Made by a program: the position numbers and the translations under genes. 64,000 nucleotides of DNA, taken from NCBI GenBank assembly GCA_029624675.1, contig JARSSP010000026.1:48504-112503 (forward strand), read 5' to 3'. This document shows, piece by piece, positions 33,202 to 39,380 of the stretch. The notes under the pieces were generated by a model. That model was not told where the DNA came from. It ran no database searches and saw only the letters and a program-made list of their open reading frames with translations. The DNA is from Candidatus Contendibacter sp. GTDB taxonomy: Bacteria; Pseudomonadota; Gammaproteobacteria; Competibacterales; Competibacteraceae. How positions within the stretch are numbered: the stretch's first letter is position 1; each line of letters opens with the position of its first letter.

Positions 33202-33409
33202 CGCGCCTCTCCTCCCGCTTGCGCGGATCCGGGATCAACACCAGGAGCATGGATGCAAACGCAACGATCCAGCTTGCCACCGAATCCCACTGCGCCTCAC
33301 CGAGGCCAAAGTAGCCGGTAAACAGGCCAATGGCCGCAATAGTCAAGCGGTCATCGAGCCAGTCGGCTAACTCAATAACCGCGATGGCGATCGGAGCGGG
33401 CAACCTCAT
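33017..33409 (-). CDS. Membrane protein of the lysis cassette (holin or inner-membrane spanin candidate)
   Basis: 130 aa from ATG 33409 (ATGA overlap). Two membrane segments (LTIAAIGLFTGYFGLG and WIVAFASMLLVLIPD) followed by a basic soluble tail. The last 60 codons overlap the lipoprotein gene in a different frame. The open frame continues upstream but overlaps the endolysin, so the ATG at 33409 is preferred. Confidence 0.6.
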   Translation of the reverse strand: MRLPAPIAIAVIELADWLDDRLTIAAIGLFTGYFGLGEAQWDSVASWIVAFASMLLVLIPDPRKREERRDALPPIELQGRPQGRSDAGDAGGCAGPVRAADGLRQPVQTRSGPGTATQPNGGGESGWNDR

Positions 33410-33552
33410 CTTTGCGTCCGTTTCAATGCTGTCTTGCGCTCCAGGACTGGAGCGATTTCCTGCCACCGAGTACTGCCGGGCCATAACCAACTGGCGGCGA
33501 AGGCTACCCACAGTCGCCAGATCGGCCACTCGTCGTAACGGGCGGCGTTCAT
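33406..33552 (-). CDS. Tiny lysis-cassette protein
   Basis: 48 aa, MNAARYDEWPIWRLWVAFAASWLWPGSTRWQ..., one short Trp-rich hydrophobic segment, basic C-terminus. Four-base overlaps with both the endolysin and the next membrane protein support expression. Could be a membrane peptide helping lysis. Confidence 0.5.
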   Translation of the reverse strand: MNAARYDEWPIWRLWVAFAASWLWPGSTRWQEIAPVLERKTALKRTQR

Positions 33553-34034
33553 CTCGCTCCCCCTCCCAATCCCAGCCGATAAAAAAGATGACTCCCGATA
33601 GCCACGCCGCGATGGCCGGCCGCCCACAGTGGTGGCCAGAACTTGGCGTATGCGGGGCGAGCGATGGTGTGATAGTGATCCGCGCCGCCAGTGGGGTCCG
33701 GCGTCGTGCCGTCCAACACCTCGCGCGCGAGATCGACAAAGGGCGCGAGCGACTCGGCGGACCGGGTCCGCACCTTGGGCGCCTGCGCGTCCCACCAGCA
33801 GGCGAACTGCGCAGGATCGCGGCAGACCGCTTCGATGGTGTCGTCGGGAATGCCGTCGCCCTGCTGTCGCGACCACCAACCGGGGTTTTCCGCGCGATTG
33901 CGAATGCACCATGCGATGGCGATTTGACCCTCGCGCGGTTCGCCGCGCGCTTCGCCCCAGAGCGTTCGCGCGAGAGCGATTAGGTCAGCCGGTCGATATG
34001 CAAAGGGGACGGACAACACAGCATTGATAGCCAT
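33549..34034 (-). CDS. SleB-type cell-wall hydrolase (endolysin)
   Basis: 161 aa. LARTLWGEARGEPREGQIAIAWCIRNRA is the hallmark of the Hydrolase_2/SleB fold with its catalytic Glu in GEARGE; later GADHYHT and the C-terminal SHLFYRL also fit. It cleaves peptidoglycan glycan strands at the end of infection. No signal peptide, so release needs a holin. First gene after Mor and the hairpin at 34044-34073. Confidence 0.9.
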   Translation of the reverse strand: MAINAVLSVPFAYRPADLIALARTLWGEARGEPREGQIAIAWCIRNRAENPGWWSRQQGDGIPDDTIEAVCRDPAQFACWWDAQAPKVRTRSAESLAPFVDLAREVLDGTTPDPTGGADHYHTIARPAYAKFWPPLWAAGHRGVAIGSHLFYRLGLGGGAR

Positions 34035-34043
34035 AACGACCCC

Positions 34044-34073
34044 GGGGCAGGATGATTCCCGCCATCCTGCCCC
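34044..34073. promoter_or_regulatory. Perfect 11-bp inverted repeat upstream of the endolysin
   Basis: GGGGCAGGATG / CATCCTGCCCC with an 8-nt loop, 10 bp before the endolysin ATG. There is no T-run, so it may be an activator/repressor site or a translation-controlling hairpin rather than a simple terminator. Confidence 0.6.
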
Positions 34074-34087
34074 AGCGCGCGCGAACG

Positions 34088-34112
34088 CCGCTATTAACCG
34101 GGGTAAAAACTA
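34088..34112 (-). promoter_or_regulatory. Candidate late-promoter motif after mor
   Basis: CTATTAACCGGGGTAAAAA (34091-34109, plus-strand view) is shared with 19821-19839 at 17 of 19 positions. It lies between the mor stop codon and the endolysin start, where the Mor-dependent promoter is expected. Confidence 0.5.
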
Positions 34113-34436
34113 GACAAACAGCGCGACTTGGCGCCGCTGTCTGGCGGCGGCCAGCAGGCGGTAAACGTGCAGCGTGGAAACACCGTACTTTCGCGCCAGC
34201 GCGTCGTGATTGCGCCCAGTAAACTCACGCACGATGGCATCATTCCGCTGGCGGCGGGCGCGGGCGGTGTCCTTGGGGATATAGATCAGGCTGCCGCCCA
34301 GCTCACGGCGCAAGGCATCCACGATCCGCAGCGCCTGCGGGCCGGCGTCCTCGCCCATCCGGGGCTGGAGTTGATCATGGATCAGTTGCGCCAGCTCAGC
34401 CAGCGTCTCCGGGTACGGGTCGGGCAGGGTCAGCAT
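34110..34436 (-). CDS. mor: Mor family transcription activator
   Basis: 108 aa, matching the Mor/C family (PF08765): N-terminal dimerisation part LAELAQLIHDQLQPRMGEDAGPQALRIVDALRRELGGSLIYIPKD, then helix-turn-helix RNDAIVREFTGRNHDALARKYGVSTLHVYRLLAAARQRR. In Mu, Mor turns on middle transcription. It overlaps the preceding gene by 41 bp and precedes the lysis and structural genes, as expected. Confidence 0.92.
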   Translation of the reverse strand: MLTLPDPYPETLAELAQLIHDQLQPRMGEDAGPQALRIVDALRRELGGSLIYIPKDTARARRQRNDAIVREFTGRNHDALARKYGVSTLHVYRLLAAARQRRQVALFV

Positions 34437-35040
34437 CAGTCATCTCCGGGTCGGTTTTGCCTCGCAGGGTTTGCGCCAGCCGGCGGAAATCGGCGGGGGG
34501 CCGCGAGGCCGACGGGCGGGGGACATCCGCCCCCTGCCCCTCCGGTGGGACGCTCGCCCACGGATTCGCGAGAGCGGCGGCACTCTGCACCTGGCCGCTC
34601 CGTTCGCCCTCCCGCGCCCGGGCGCGTTCGTCCGCCACTTCCGCGCGGGCGGCGCGTTGCTCCCCCGCCTTGCGGGCCAGGCCGGCGACGATCTCGTACA
34701 GATAGCCATGCCCCTTGAGCGGTAGCACTAGAGTCGGCCGACTATCCAGTATCTGATCGAGCGCCAGCCGCCAGTAATCGAGCGGCGCCGACCAGGTTTG
34801 CCCGTGGCGCTCGATGTGCCCGGCCTCGATGGCGACGAGCAACTCCTCCAACAACCGCGCAACCCGATCCCAACCCAGCACACGTCCTTGTGCGCGGAAC
34901 AGGCCGAGGTAGCGTAGCAACCGCTCGCCCAGGCCGGCCGGCAATTTCAGGGCGGTGGCCACCGCTTGGCGCGCGGCGGCGTCGGTCAGTAGCGCCTCCA
35001 GGCTATTGACCGAGCCGCAACAGGGGCAGGTGAGCCGCAT
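34396..35040 (-). CDS. Early-region protein with N-terminal zinc-finger motif
   Basis: 214 aa from ATG 35040. MRLTCPCCGSVNSLEALL gives a CxxC pair (no second pair close by); the middle is helical (RQAVATALKLPAGLGERLLRYLGLFRAQGRVLGWDRVARLLEELLV), and the C-terminal 60 residues are Pro/Arg-rich. Found between GemA and Mor. A conserved position in Mu-like phages, but I cannot name a function. Confidence 0.65.
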   Translation of the reverse strand: MRLTCPCCGSVNSLEALLTDAAARQAVATALKLPAGLGERLLRYLGLFRAQGRVLGWDRVARLLEELLVAIEAGHIERHGQTWSAPLDYWRLALDQILDSRPTLVLPLKGHGYLYEIVAGLARKAGEQRAARAEVADERARAREGERSGQVQSAAALANPWASVPPEGQGADVPRPSASRPPADFRRLAQTLRGKTDPEMTDADPARPVPGDAG

Positions 35041-35516
35041 CAGGCCGTCTCCGGGGGACCGGACTTTACCCTGGACCGCCGCCGCTGGTCGTAGGTCAGC
35101 GCCGCGACGATCTTTTGCAATTGATCGGGGTCGCAAAATCGAATCGTCTCCCGCTGAAACATCTTGCGGGCGCAACCATCGGCATACGCCCACCCGCGCC
35201 CAGACTCGGCCAGCAGCGCGCCAATCTTGGCGAGTAGCCGGTCCTTGCCCCAGCCGGAGCCGGTGATGGGCAAGTCGCCCTCGACCGGGCCGGCGGCGGG
35301 GTTCGGCGCGCGGTGGCTCTTGCCCTTCCTGGGATTCCAGCCCAGCCGGGTAAACTCGTCGAGCACGGCCTTGCGCTGGCGCGCGGTCAGGCCGGCGGCG
35401 CTGGCCTGCCCCGTCACTCGCTCCAGGATGGCGCGGTAGGTGTCCTCGGTCCAGGTCATCTGCCGGGCGGCGGCGTGGATCAGCCGCAGATCCCGGGCGC
35501 GGGTGGGATCGGTCAT
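35040..35516 (-). CDS. gemA: GemA / gp16 family protein (DUF1018)
   Basis: 158 aa from ATG 35516. RARDLRLIHAAARQMTWTEDTYRAILERVTGQASAAGLTARQRKAVLDEFTRLGW is the DUF1018 signature. In Mu, GemA modulates host gene expression. Overlaps the next gene start at 35040 and the preceding stop at 35513 by short overlaps. Confidence 0.88.
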   Translation of the reverse strand: MTDPTRARDLRLIHAAARQMTWTEDTYRAILERVTGQASAAGLTARQRKAVLDEFTRLGWNPRKGKSHRAPNPAAGPVEGDLPITGSGWGKDRLLAKIGALLAESGRGWAYADGCARKMFQRETIRFCDPDQLQKIVAALTYDQRRRSRVKSGPPETA

Positions 35517-35968
35517 GCCGACACCATCGCGGGGGCTTTCCCCTCGGCGGCGAGCTTGCGGCGTTCGGCGCGCGACAGGCGCCAATACGCCTGCAAGGCC
35601 CGTTCTTCATCGGTAATCGCGATGTCATCGGGCACCCTGGGCGGTGCCCCACGGACGCCGGACCTCAGCTGCGATGGCGCCGCCCCCTCCATGGGTGGGG
35701 GCTGCCGGTCCTCTACGGCACTCCATTGCCCCACCTTTTGGCTTTTGGCCATCCGGTCGCTGTCATCGATCTTATGAGTGACGTACCCTAGATGGCACAT
35801 GGATCTGAGATAGCCAACAACGCTTGGCGCAGAGATGGAGCAGTCCAACTCGATCTCAAGCGCGTCGTGGATTTCGGCGGCGGTGGCGGGGCCATGCCTG
35901 CGCAACCACTCGTAGATGCGATAACGCATCCAGCGGATCCGATAGCGCCTACTCATGCGCTCACTCAT
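35513..35968 (-). CDS. Winged-helix early protein
   Basis: 151 aa: MRYRIYEWLRRHGPATAAEIHDALEIELDCSISAPSVVGYLRSMCHLGYVTHKI is a winged helix; the C-terminal LQAYWRLSRAERRKLAAEGKAP is basic. Probably a DNA-binding regulator of the early or middle region. ATGA overlaps on both sides. Confidence 0.7.
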   Translation of the reverse strand: MSERMSRRYRIRWMRYRIYEWLRRHGPATAAEIHDALEIELDCSISAPSVVGYLRSMCHLGYVTHKIDDSDRMAKSQKVGQWSAVEDRQPPPMEGAAPSQLRSGVRGAPPRVPDDIAITDEERALQAYWRLSRAERRKLAAEGKAPAMVSA

Positions 35969-36480
35969 GTGCTCACCTCCTCCAGCTCCGTCTCAAACGG
36001 GCGAACGATAAACTCCTCGCGCTGGCTGATACTGAGACCCTTGATCCCGGCCACCGCCTCTGGCTCCAACAAAATCGCCTCCTTGTTGACCTCCTCCTTG
36101 ACGCGGACCATGTGATTCAGCCCGGCCCTGCGCAGGTCGGACAACACGTTCGCGAGATCACGCACCGTGACGCGCGGCGGCGTCATGCGCCACCCCACCT
36201 CGCCCGACGCCAAGCGGGCGGTTTTGATTCGCCCACCATCGGTCAGAGCGTCGCGGTTCGCCTCGCACCAGATTTGGATGGGCCGCTGGAGCGCCTGGAT
36301 GGCGGCGAGATGCGGCGCGGCTTCGGCCTCGAAGCGCTGGCGGATCGCCGCCAACTGGTCATTCATGTCCGCTTCGATCCGGGTCCGTTCGCGCTGGTGT
36401 TGGCCAATGGCGGCGATGGCCTGGATGACCGATTCCTGATCCTGCAAGGCCGGATCGGCCTCGCTCTTTAGTCGGCGCAT
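35965..36480 (-). CDS. gam: Mu Gam-like host-nuclease inhibitor
   Basis: 171 aa from ATG 36480 (MRRLKSEADPAL). The Gam family pattern (PF07352) is clear: helical N-terminus AIAAIGQHQRERTRIEADMNDQLAAIRQRFE, central IWCEANRDALTDGGRIKTARLASGEVGWRMTPP, and C-terminal LGI-type strand VAGIKGLSISQREEFIVRPFETE. Gam binds DNA ends and blocks exonuclease attack, and is related to Ku. Confidence 0.92.
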   Translation of the reverse strand: MRRLKSEADPALQDQESVIQAIAAIGQHQRERTRIEADMNDQLAAIRQRFEAEAAPHLAAIQALQRPIQIWCEANRDALTDGGRIKTARLASGEVGWRMTPPRVTVRDLANVLSDLRRAGLNHMVRVKEEVNKEAILLEPEAVAGIKGLSISQREEFIVRPFETELEEVST

Positions 36481-36785
36481 TCGGCGCCCTCCGACAGGAT
36501 CCGCAAGCACCGTCTGGCCCGAAACTTGACCCGGCGGCCGGCGGGGATGAGGTGAGGTTCGCCGGTCTTGGGGTTGCGGCCCGACCGGGCGGGCGTGGCC
36601 ACCACCTCAAACCGGCCTAGACCCTTGAGATGCACGGGTTCCCCCGCGCGCAGGGCAGCGGCCATGGCTTCGGCGACGTGATGGACTGCGGCCCGCGCGG
36701 CGGCGGTGGACCCGAACGCCGCGCCAACGCGGCGAGACAGAACAGCAAGATCAACCGTCTTTTTACTTGGGGATTGAGTGGTCAT
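36468..36785 (-). CDS. HU/IHF-family DNA-binding protein
   Basis: 105 aa. HHVAEAMAAALRAGEPVHLKGLGRFEVVATPARSGRNPKTGEPHLIPAGRRVKFRA has the HU beta-arm signature GRNPKTGE. Mu transposition needs HU/IHF for transpososome assembly, so a phage-encoded copy beside the transposition genes makes sense. Confidence 0.92.
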   Translation of the reverse strand: MTTQSPSKKTVDLAVLSRRVGAAFGSTAAARAAVHHVAEAMAAALRAGEPVHLKGLGRFEVVATPARSGRNPKTGEPHLIPAGRRVKFRARRCLRILSEGAECAD

Positions 36786-36794
36786 AAAAAAACC

Positions 36795-37028
36795 TCAGGA
36801 TGAGGATGGCGGGGGTGAATGGGACAGCACGCGATAACCGAAGTCGCGCGAAAATTGGCAGACGCCGGACATGTCGCGGTCGAGGGCGCGCTCGACGATG
36901 ATAAGAAACACCTCCGGCAAGTCGGCCAGCACGCCGGCGGCGAACCGGTCGGCGATGCGGTCGATGGCGGCCGCGCGGTGTCGGGCGCGCACTTGGGCGT
37001 CGTAAGTGGTGGCTGGGTGGTCGATCAT
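36795..37028 (-). CDS. Small early hypothetical protein
   Basis: 77 aa, MIDHPATTYDAQVRARHRAAAIDRIADRFAAGVLADLPEVFLIIVERALDRDMSG. Helical; ATGA overlap with the upstream gene. No domain recognised. Confidence 0.65.
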   Translation of the reverse strand: MIDHPATTYDAQVRARHRAAAIDRIADRFAAGVLADLPEVFLIIVERALDRDMSGVCQFSRDFGYRVLSHSPPPSSS

Positions 37029-37225
37029 GGGGTCTCCGCGTAGGGCAATAGCTCAAGATCATGAACGACCCCAATCGGGTCGCTGCTGAGCGGGCGAAAC
37101 AGGATGGCGCTGTTGTCGATATAGACCTGCGCCGCAAACAGCCAGCCGGGGCAAAACAGCCGGCTGGGCTGCGTCTCCAGGCCGTAGCGCCAGGCGCGCT
37201 CGGCCATTGTTCCGTGCAGGTTCAC
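37025..37225 (-). CDS. Small early hypothetical protein, GTG start
   Basis: 66 aa from GTG 37225, overlapping the small membrane peptide gene end (ATGTGA). Sequence MNLHGTMAERAWRYGLETQPSRLFCPGWLFAAQVYIDNSAILFRPLSSD. A longer frame upstream is a shadow of the membrane peptide. Unassigned. Confidence 0.6.
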   Translation of the reverse strand: MNLHGTMAERAWRYGLETQPSRLFCPGWLFAAQVYIDNSAILFRPLSSDPIGVVHDLELLPYAETP

Positions 37226-37320
37226 ATCAATACCCTCCCCAGCAGCGCAAAAAACAGCAACCCCCCGCCGACCGGCAACAGGGCCAGCAACAACCACAAA
37301 CCCCAAAACGAACGACTCAT
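37222..37320 (-). CDS. 32-residue membrane peptide
   Basis: ATG 37320 to TGA 37222-37224: MSRSFWGLWLLLALLPVGGGLLFFALLGRVLM, a single hydrophobic span with a basic N-terminus. Its stop overlaps the next GTG by four bases, suggesting translational coupling. Too short for a family assignment. Confidence 0.55.
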   Translation of the reverse strand: MSRSFWGLWLLLALLPVGGGLLFFALLGRVLM

Positions 37321-37321
37321 A

Positions 37322-37639
37322 TCACCCCCTCCACCGCGCAGGATTCAGCGGCCGGGCCACCTTGCCGAGCAATCCGGCCGCGATGGTCAACATTTGGCCG
37401 AGGCGCGCGGCCTCGGACGCGGTCAGCGTGAACGGGCCGACCTGCACCCGGCCGGGCCGATCTAGATCGATCTCCACCTCCAGCGCGATGGGGCCATGGA
37501 CCCCCCGTTGGGATCCATGCACCGTCCCGACATGGATCGGATCGTTCAAATCCGGCGGCGCGCGGCGCGGCATGGGCGGGTCGGTGGGCAAATCCGCCCA
37601 GCTCAGCGGATCGGGCGGGCTTACGGCGTGGGCGGTCAT
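37322..37639 (-). CDS. Early hypothetical protein
   Basis: 105 aa. Pro-rich N-terminal third, then VHGPIALEVEIDLDRPGRVQVGPFTLTASEAARLGQMLTIAAGLLG. ATGA overlap with the upstream gene. No family recognised. Confidence 0.6.
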   Translation of the reverse strand: MTAHAVSPPDPLSWADLPTDPPMPRRAPPDLNDPIHVGTVHGSQRGVHGPIALEVEIDLDRPGRVQVGPFTLTASEAARLGQMLTIAAGLLGKVARPLNPARWRG

Positions 37640-37863
37640 GTCGTCACCTCCAGGGCCGGCTCAGCGGCCGGGGTGATGGAAAAATAGCCCCGCTGGGGCG
37701 GATCGCTCAGCGGCTGGCGATAACTCCAAGTCCCGCCGATGGCGTCGGCCAGCGTGGTCATGAGCTGGGCCACATCGACCATGGGCGTGGCGCCAGGGAC
37801 GGTAAGCTGGATATTGAGCGTGACCGGCCGGGGCCGGGCGGAGGATGATGGGATGGTGTTCAT
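37636..37863 (-). CDS. Small early hypothetical protein
   Basis: 75 aa: RPVTLNIQLTVPGATPMVDVAQLMTTLADAIGGTWSYRQP. Mixed alpha/beta composition; in the early operon between the HTH gene and the 105-aa gene. Unassigned. Confidence 0.6.
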   Translation of the reverse strand: MNTIPSSSARPRPVTLNIQLTVPGATPMVDVAQLMTTLADAIGGTWSYRQPLSDPPQRGYFSITPAAEPALEVTT

Positions 37864-37864
37864 T

Positions 37865-38212
37865 TCAGTATTCCTTGGAAAGCTTGGAGTGCGGGCAGCC
37901 GGAGCGGCAGGCCCGATACAGCTTGCTGTACAGTGGATTCACGAAGGCAAAGCGGCGGTCGCGGGCCTGGTGTTCCAGGCAGCGGTTTTTGGGCAGATCG
38001 CCGGCGATGGGGCAGTCCACGGTCTGGCGCAGCAACGCGCCCTCGACCAGGGTTTGCAGCCGGGCGATATCGCCCTTGTAAACCCCCTTTAACGCCTGAC
38101 TGATCATGGCCGGCGAAACGCCCAGCTTGCGGGCGACGCCGGCTTGGGAGGTCTCGGCGCAGGCGTCACGGAGCGCGGTCAGCCACTCCGGGTCGCGCGG
38201 CGGCTCGGTCAT
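37865..38212 (-). CDS. HTH protein with C-terminal Cys cluster
   Basis: 115 aa from ATG 38212. N-terminal XRE-like helix-turn-helix (GVARKLGVSPAMISQALKGVYKGDIARLQTLVEGAL), then a conserved tail CPIAGDLPKNRCLEHQ...NPLYSKLYRACRSGCPHSK with five cysteines that may bind zinc or iron-sulfur. Such proteins occur in the early region of B3-like transposable phages, presumably as regulators. Confidence 0.75.
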   Translation of the reverse strand: MTEPPRDPEWLTALRDACAETSQAGVARKLGVSPAMISQALKGVYKGDIARLQTLVEGALLRQTVDCPIAGDLPKNRCLEHQARDRRFAFVNPLYSKLYRACRSGCPHSKLSKEY

Positions 38213-38549
38213 CGGCCGCCTCCGCATACGGGTGGAGCCGGTCGCGATTGGGGTCGTAGACGCCGGAGCCGTCGCGCCGTGGCAGCGGATGCAACGGCCC
38301 AAGGTCGCGCGCCAGCCGCCAAACAACATGGCCGCCGGCGTGGCCGTTGCGCTTGGGCACGGCGACCACGATCACCCCCGCCCGCGCCAGGGCTTTCAGG
38401 TACTTGCGCAGGTTGAACGGGCCGATAGCGGCGGTGGCGGCGAGGTCCACGGCGGTAAACCGCTTCAGAACGCGAATACTGTTCCACGCCCTCTGGCGAA
38501 CGTCGGCGGTCGGCCGGCGCGTGCTGTGACTGCCCGGAGTCCGCGGCAT
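38166..38549 (-). CDS. Winged-helix early protein
   Basis: 127 aa from ATG 38549 (a GTG at 38555 is also possible). The region RAWNSIRVLKRFTAVDLAATAAIGPFNLRKYLKALARAGVIVVAVPKRNG is a winged helix; GVYDPNRDRLHP follows. The last 15 codons overlap the next gene in a different frame. Likely a transcription regulator following MuB. Confidence 0.65.
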   Translation of the reverse strand: MPRTPGSHSTRRPTADVRQRAWNSIRVLKRFTAVDLAATAAIGPFNLRKYLKALARAGVIVVAVPKRNGHAGGHVVWRLARDLGPLHPLPRRDGSGVYDPNRDRLHPYAEAADDRAAARPGVADRAP

Positions 38550-38576
38550 AAACACCTCGACGGAGCAGGGCGAGAA

Positions 38577-39290
38577 TCAGCGACCGAAGTGCCATGACTT
38601 GCCCCCCCATTGTTGACGGTCGACCGTTTTCCAGCCGTTGCCCTTAGCCCGCCGCTCGATCTGGGCCAGGACCGGCACCAGCCGGCCCATGCGGCCGGCG
38701 GTGGCGGCGAACACGTCGGCCAGCAGGTCGTCGGCGATGCCCACCTCGCAGAGGGTGTCGGCGACGATGCGGGCGTCGTCGAGATCCAAATCCACGAACT
38801 CGATGCGCTGAAACATCCGCCGCCAAAGCTGCTCGCGCAACTTGAACTTGCGCTCGATCCCGCTCATGCCGCAGATCAAGACCGGCATCTGGCTCTTGCT
38901 GTAGATCGAGCGCAGGGCTTCCAGCATCCGCAGCGTGGTGCCTTGGCCGGGCAACAGGATGTAATCGAGTTCGTCTACAAAGAGAGGCCGATTGCTAGCA
39001 CTCAACTCGCTGATGATTTGGCGTTCCATGTCGGCCGCGCGGCCCTTGGCGGCGATACCGATACCCGCCAGGATGGCGGCGTACATGCTGCCCAGCGACC
39101 AGGCGGGCGACGCCTCCACATAGATGGCGTCGAACTGATTGAGGTAGTACGCGAGCGCGGTGGACTTGCCGACCCCGCTGGCGCCATAAACCAGCACCAT
39201 CCCCTCGACGCCGGTGCTGCGCGTCATGACCGCGTCCAGGGCGTCGCCCAGGCGCGTGATGTTCTTGACTCCCGCGATTTTTGCTTTCAT
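38577..39290 (-). CDS. MuB-like transposition target-selection ATPase
   Basis: 237 aa. Walker A GASGVGKST (about residues 35-43), Walker B LFVDELDYIL, sensor motif LICGMSG, and an arginine-rich RRMFQRIEF. It lacks the N-terminal helix-turn-helix of Mu MuB (312 aa), as in B3/D3112-type B proteins. MuB binds target DNA and activates MuA, and gives target immunity. Confidence 0.92.
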   Translation of the reverse strand: MKAKIAGVKNITRLGDALDAVMTRSTGVEGMVLVYGASGVGKSTALAYYLNQFDAIYVEASPAWSLGSMYAAILAGIGIAAKGRAADMERQIISELSASNRPLFVDELDYILLPGQGTTLRMLEALRSIYSKSQMPVLICGMSGIERKFKLREQLWRRMFQRIEFVDLDLDDARIVADTLCEVGIADDLLADVFAATAGRMGRLVPVLAQIERRAKGNGWKTVDRQQWGGKSWHFGR

Positions 39291-39345
39291 AGTGATGCTT
39301 CCTCATTTTTCGTACTGCCGGTTTCCGGCCTCGCGGCCGGGCGAT

Positions 39346-39374
39346 AACCCCCGACTTGATCTCGGGGGTTTTTT
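39346..39374 (+). terminator. Intrinsic terminator between the A and B genes, plus-strand direction
   Basis: AACCCCCGA / TCGGGGGTT with a 7-nt loop followed by T6 on the plus strand. It would stop antisense transcription entering the MuA gene. The minus strand has no T-run after the hairpin, so A-B read-through is preserved. Confidence 0.7.
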
Positions 39375-39380
39375 GTTGGC

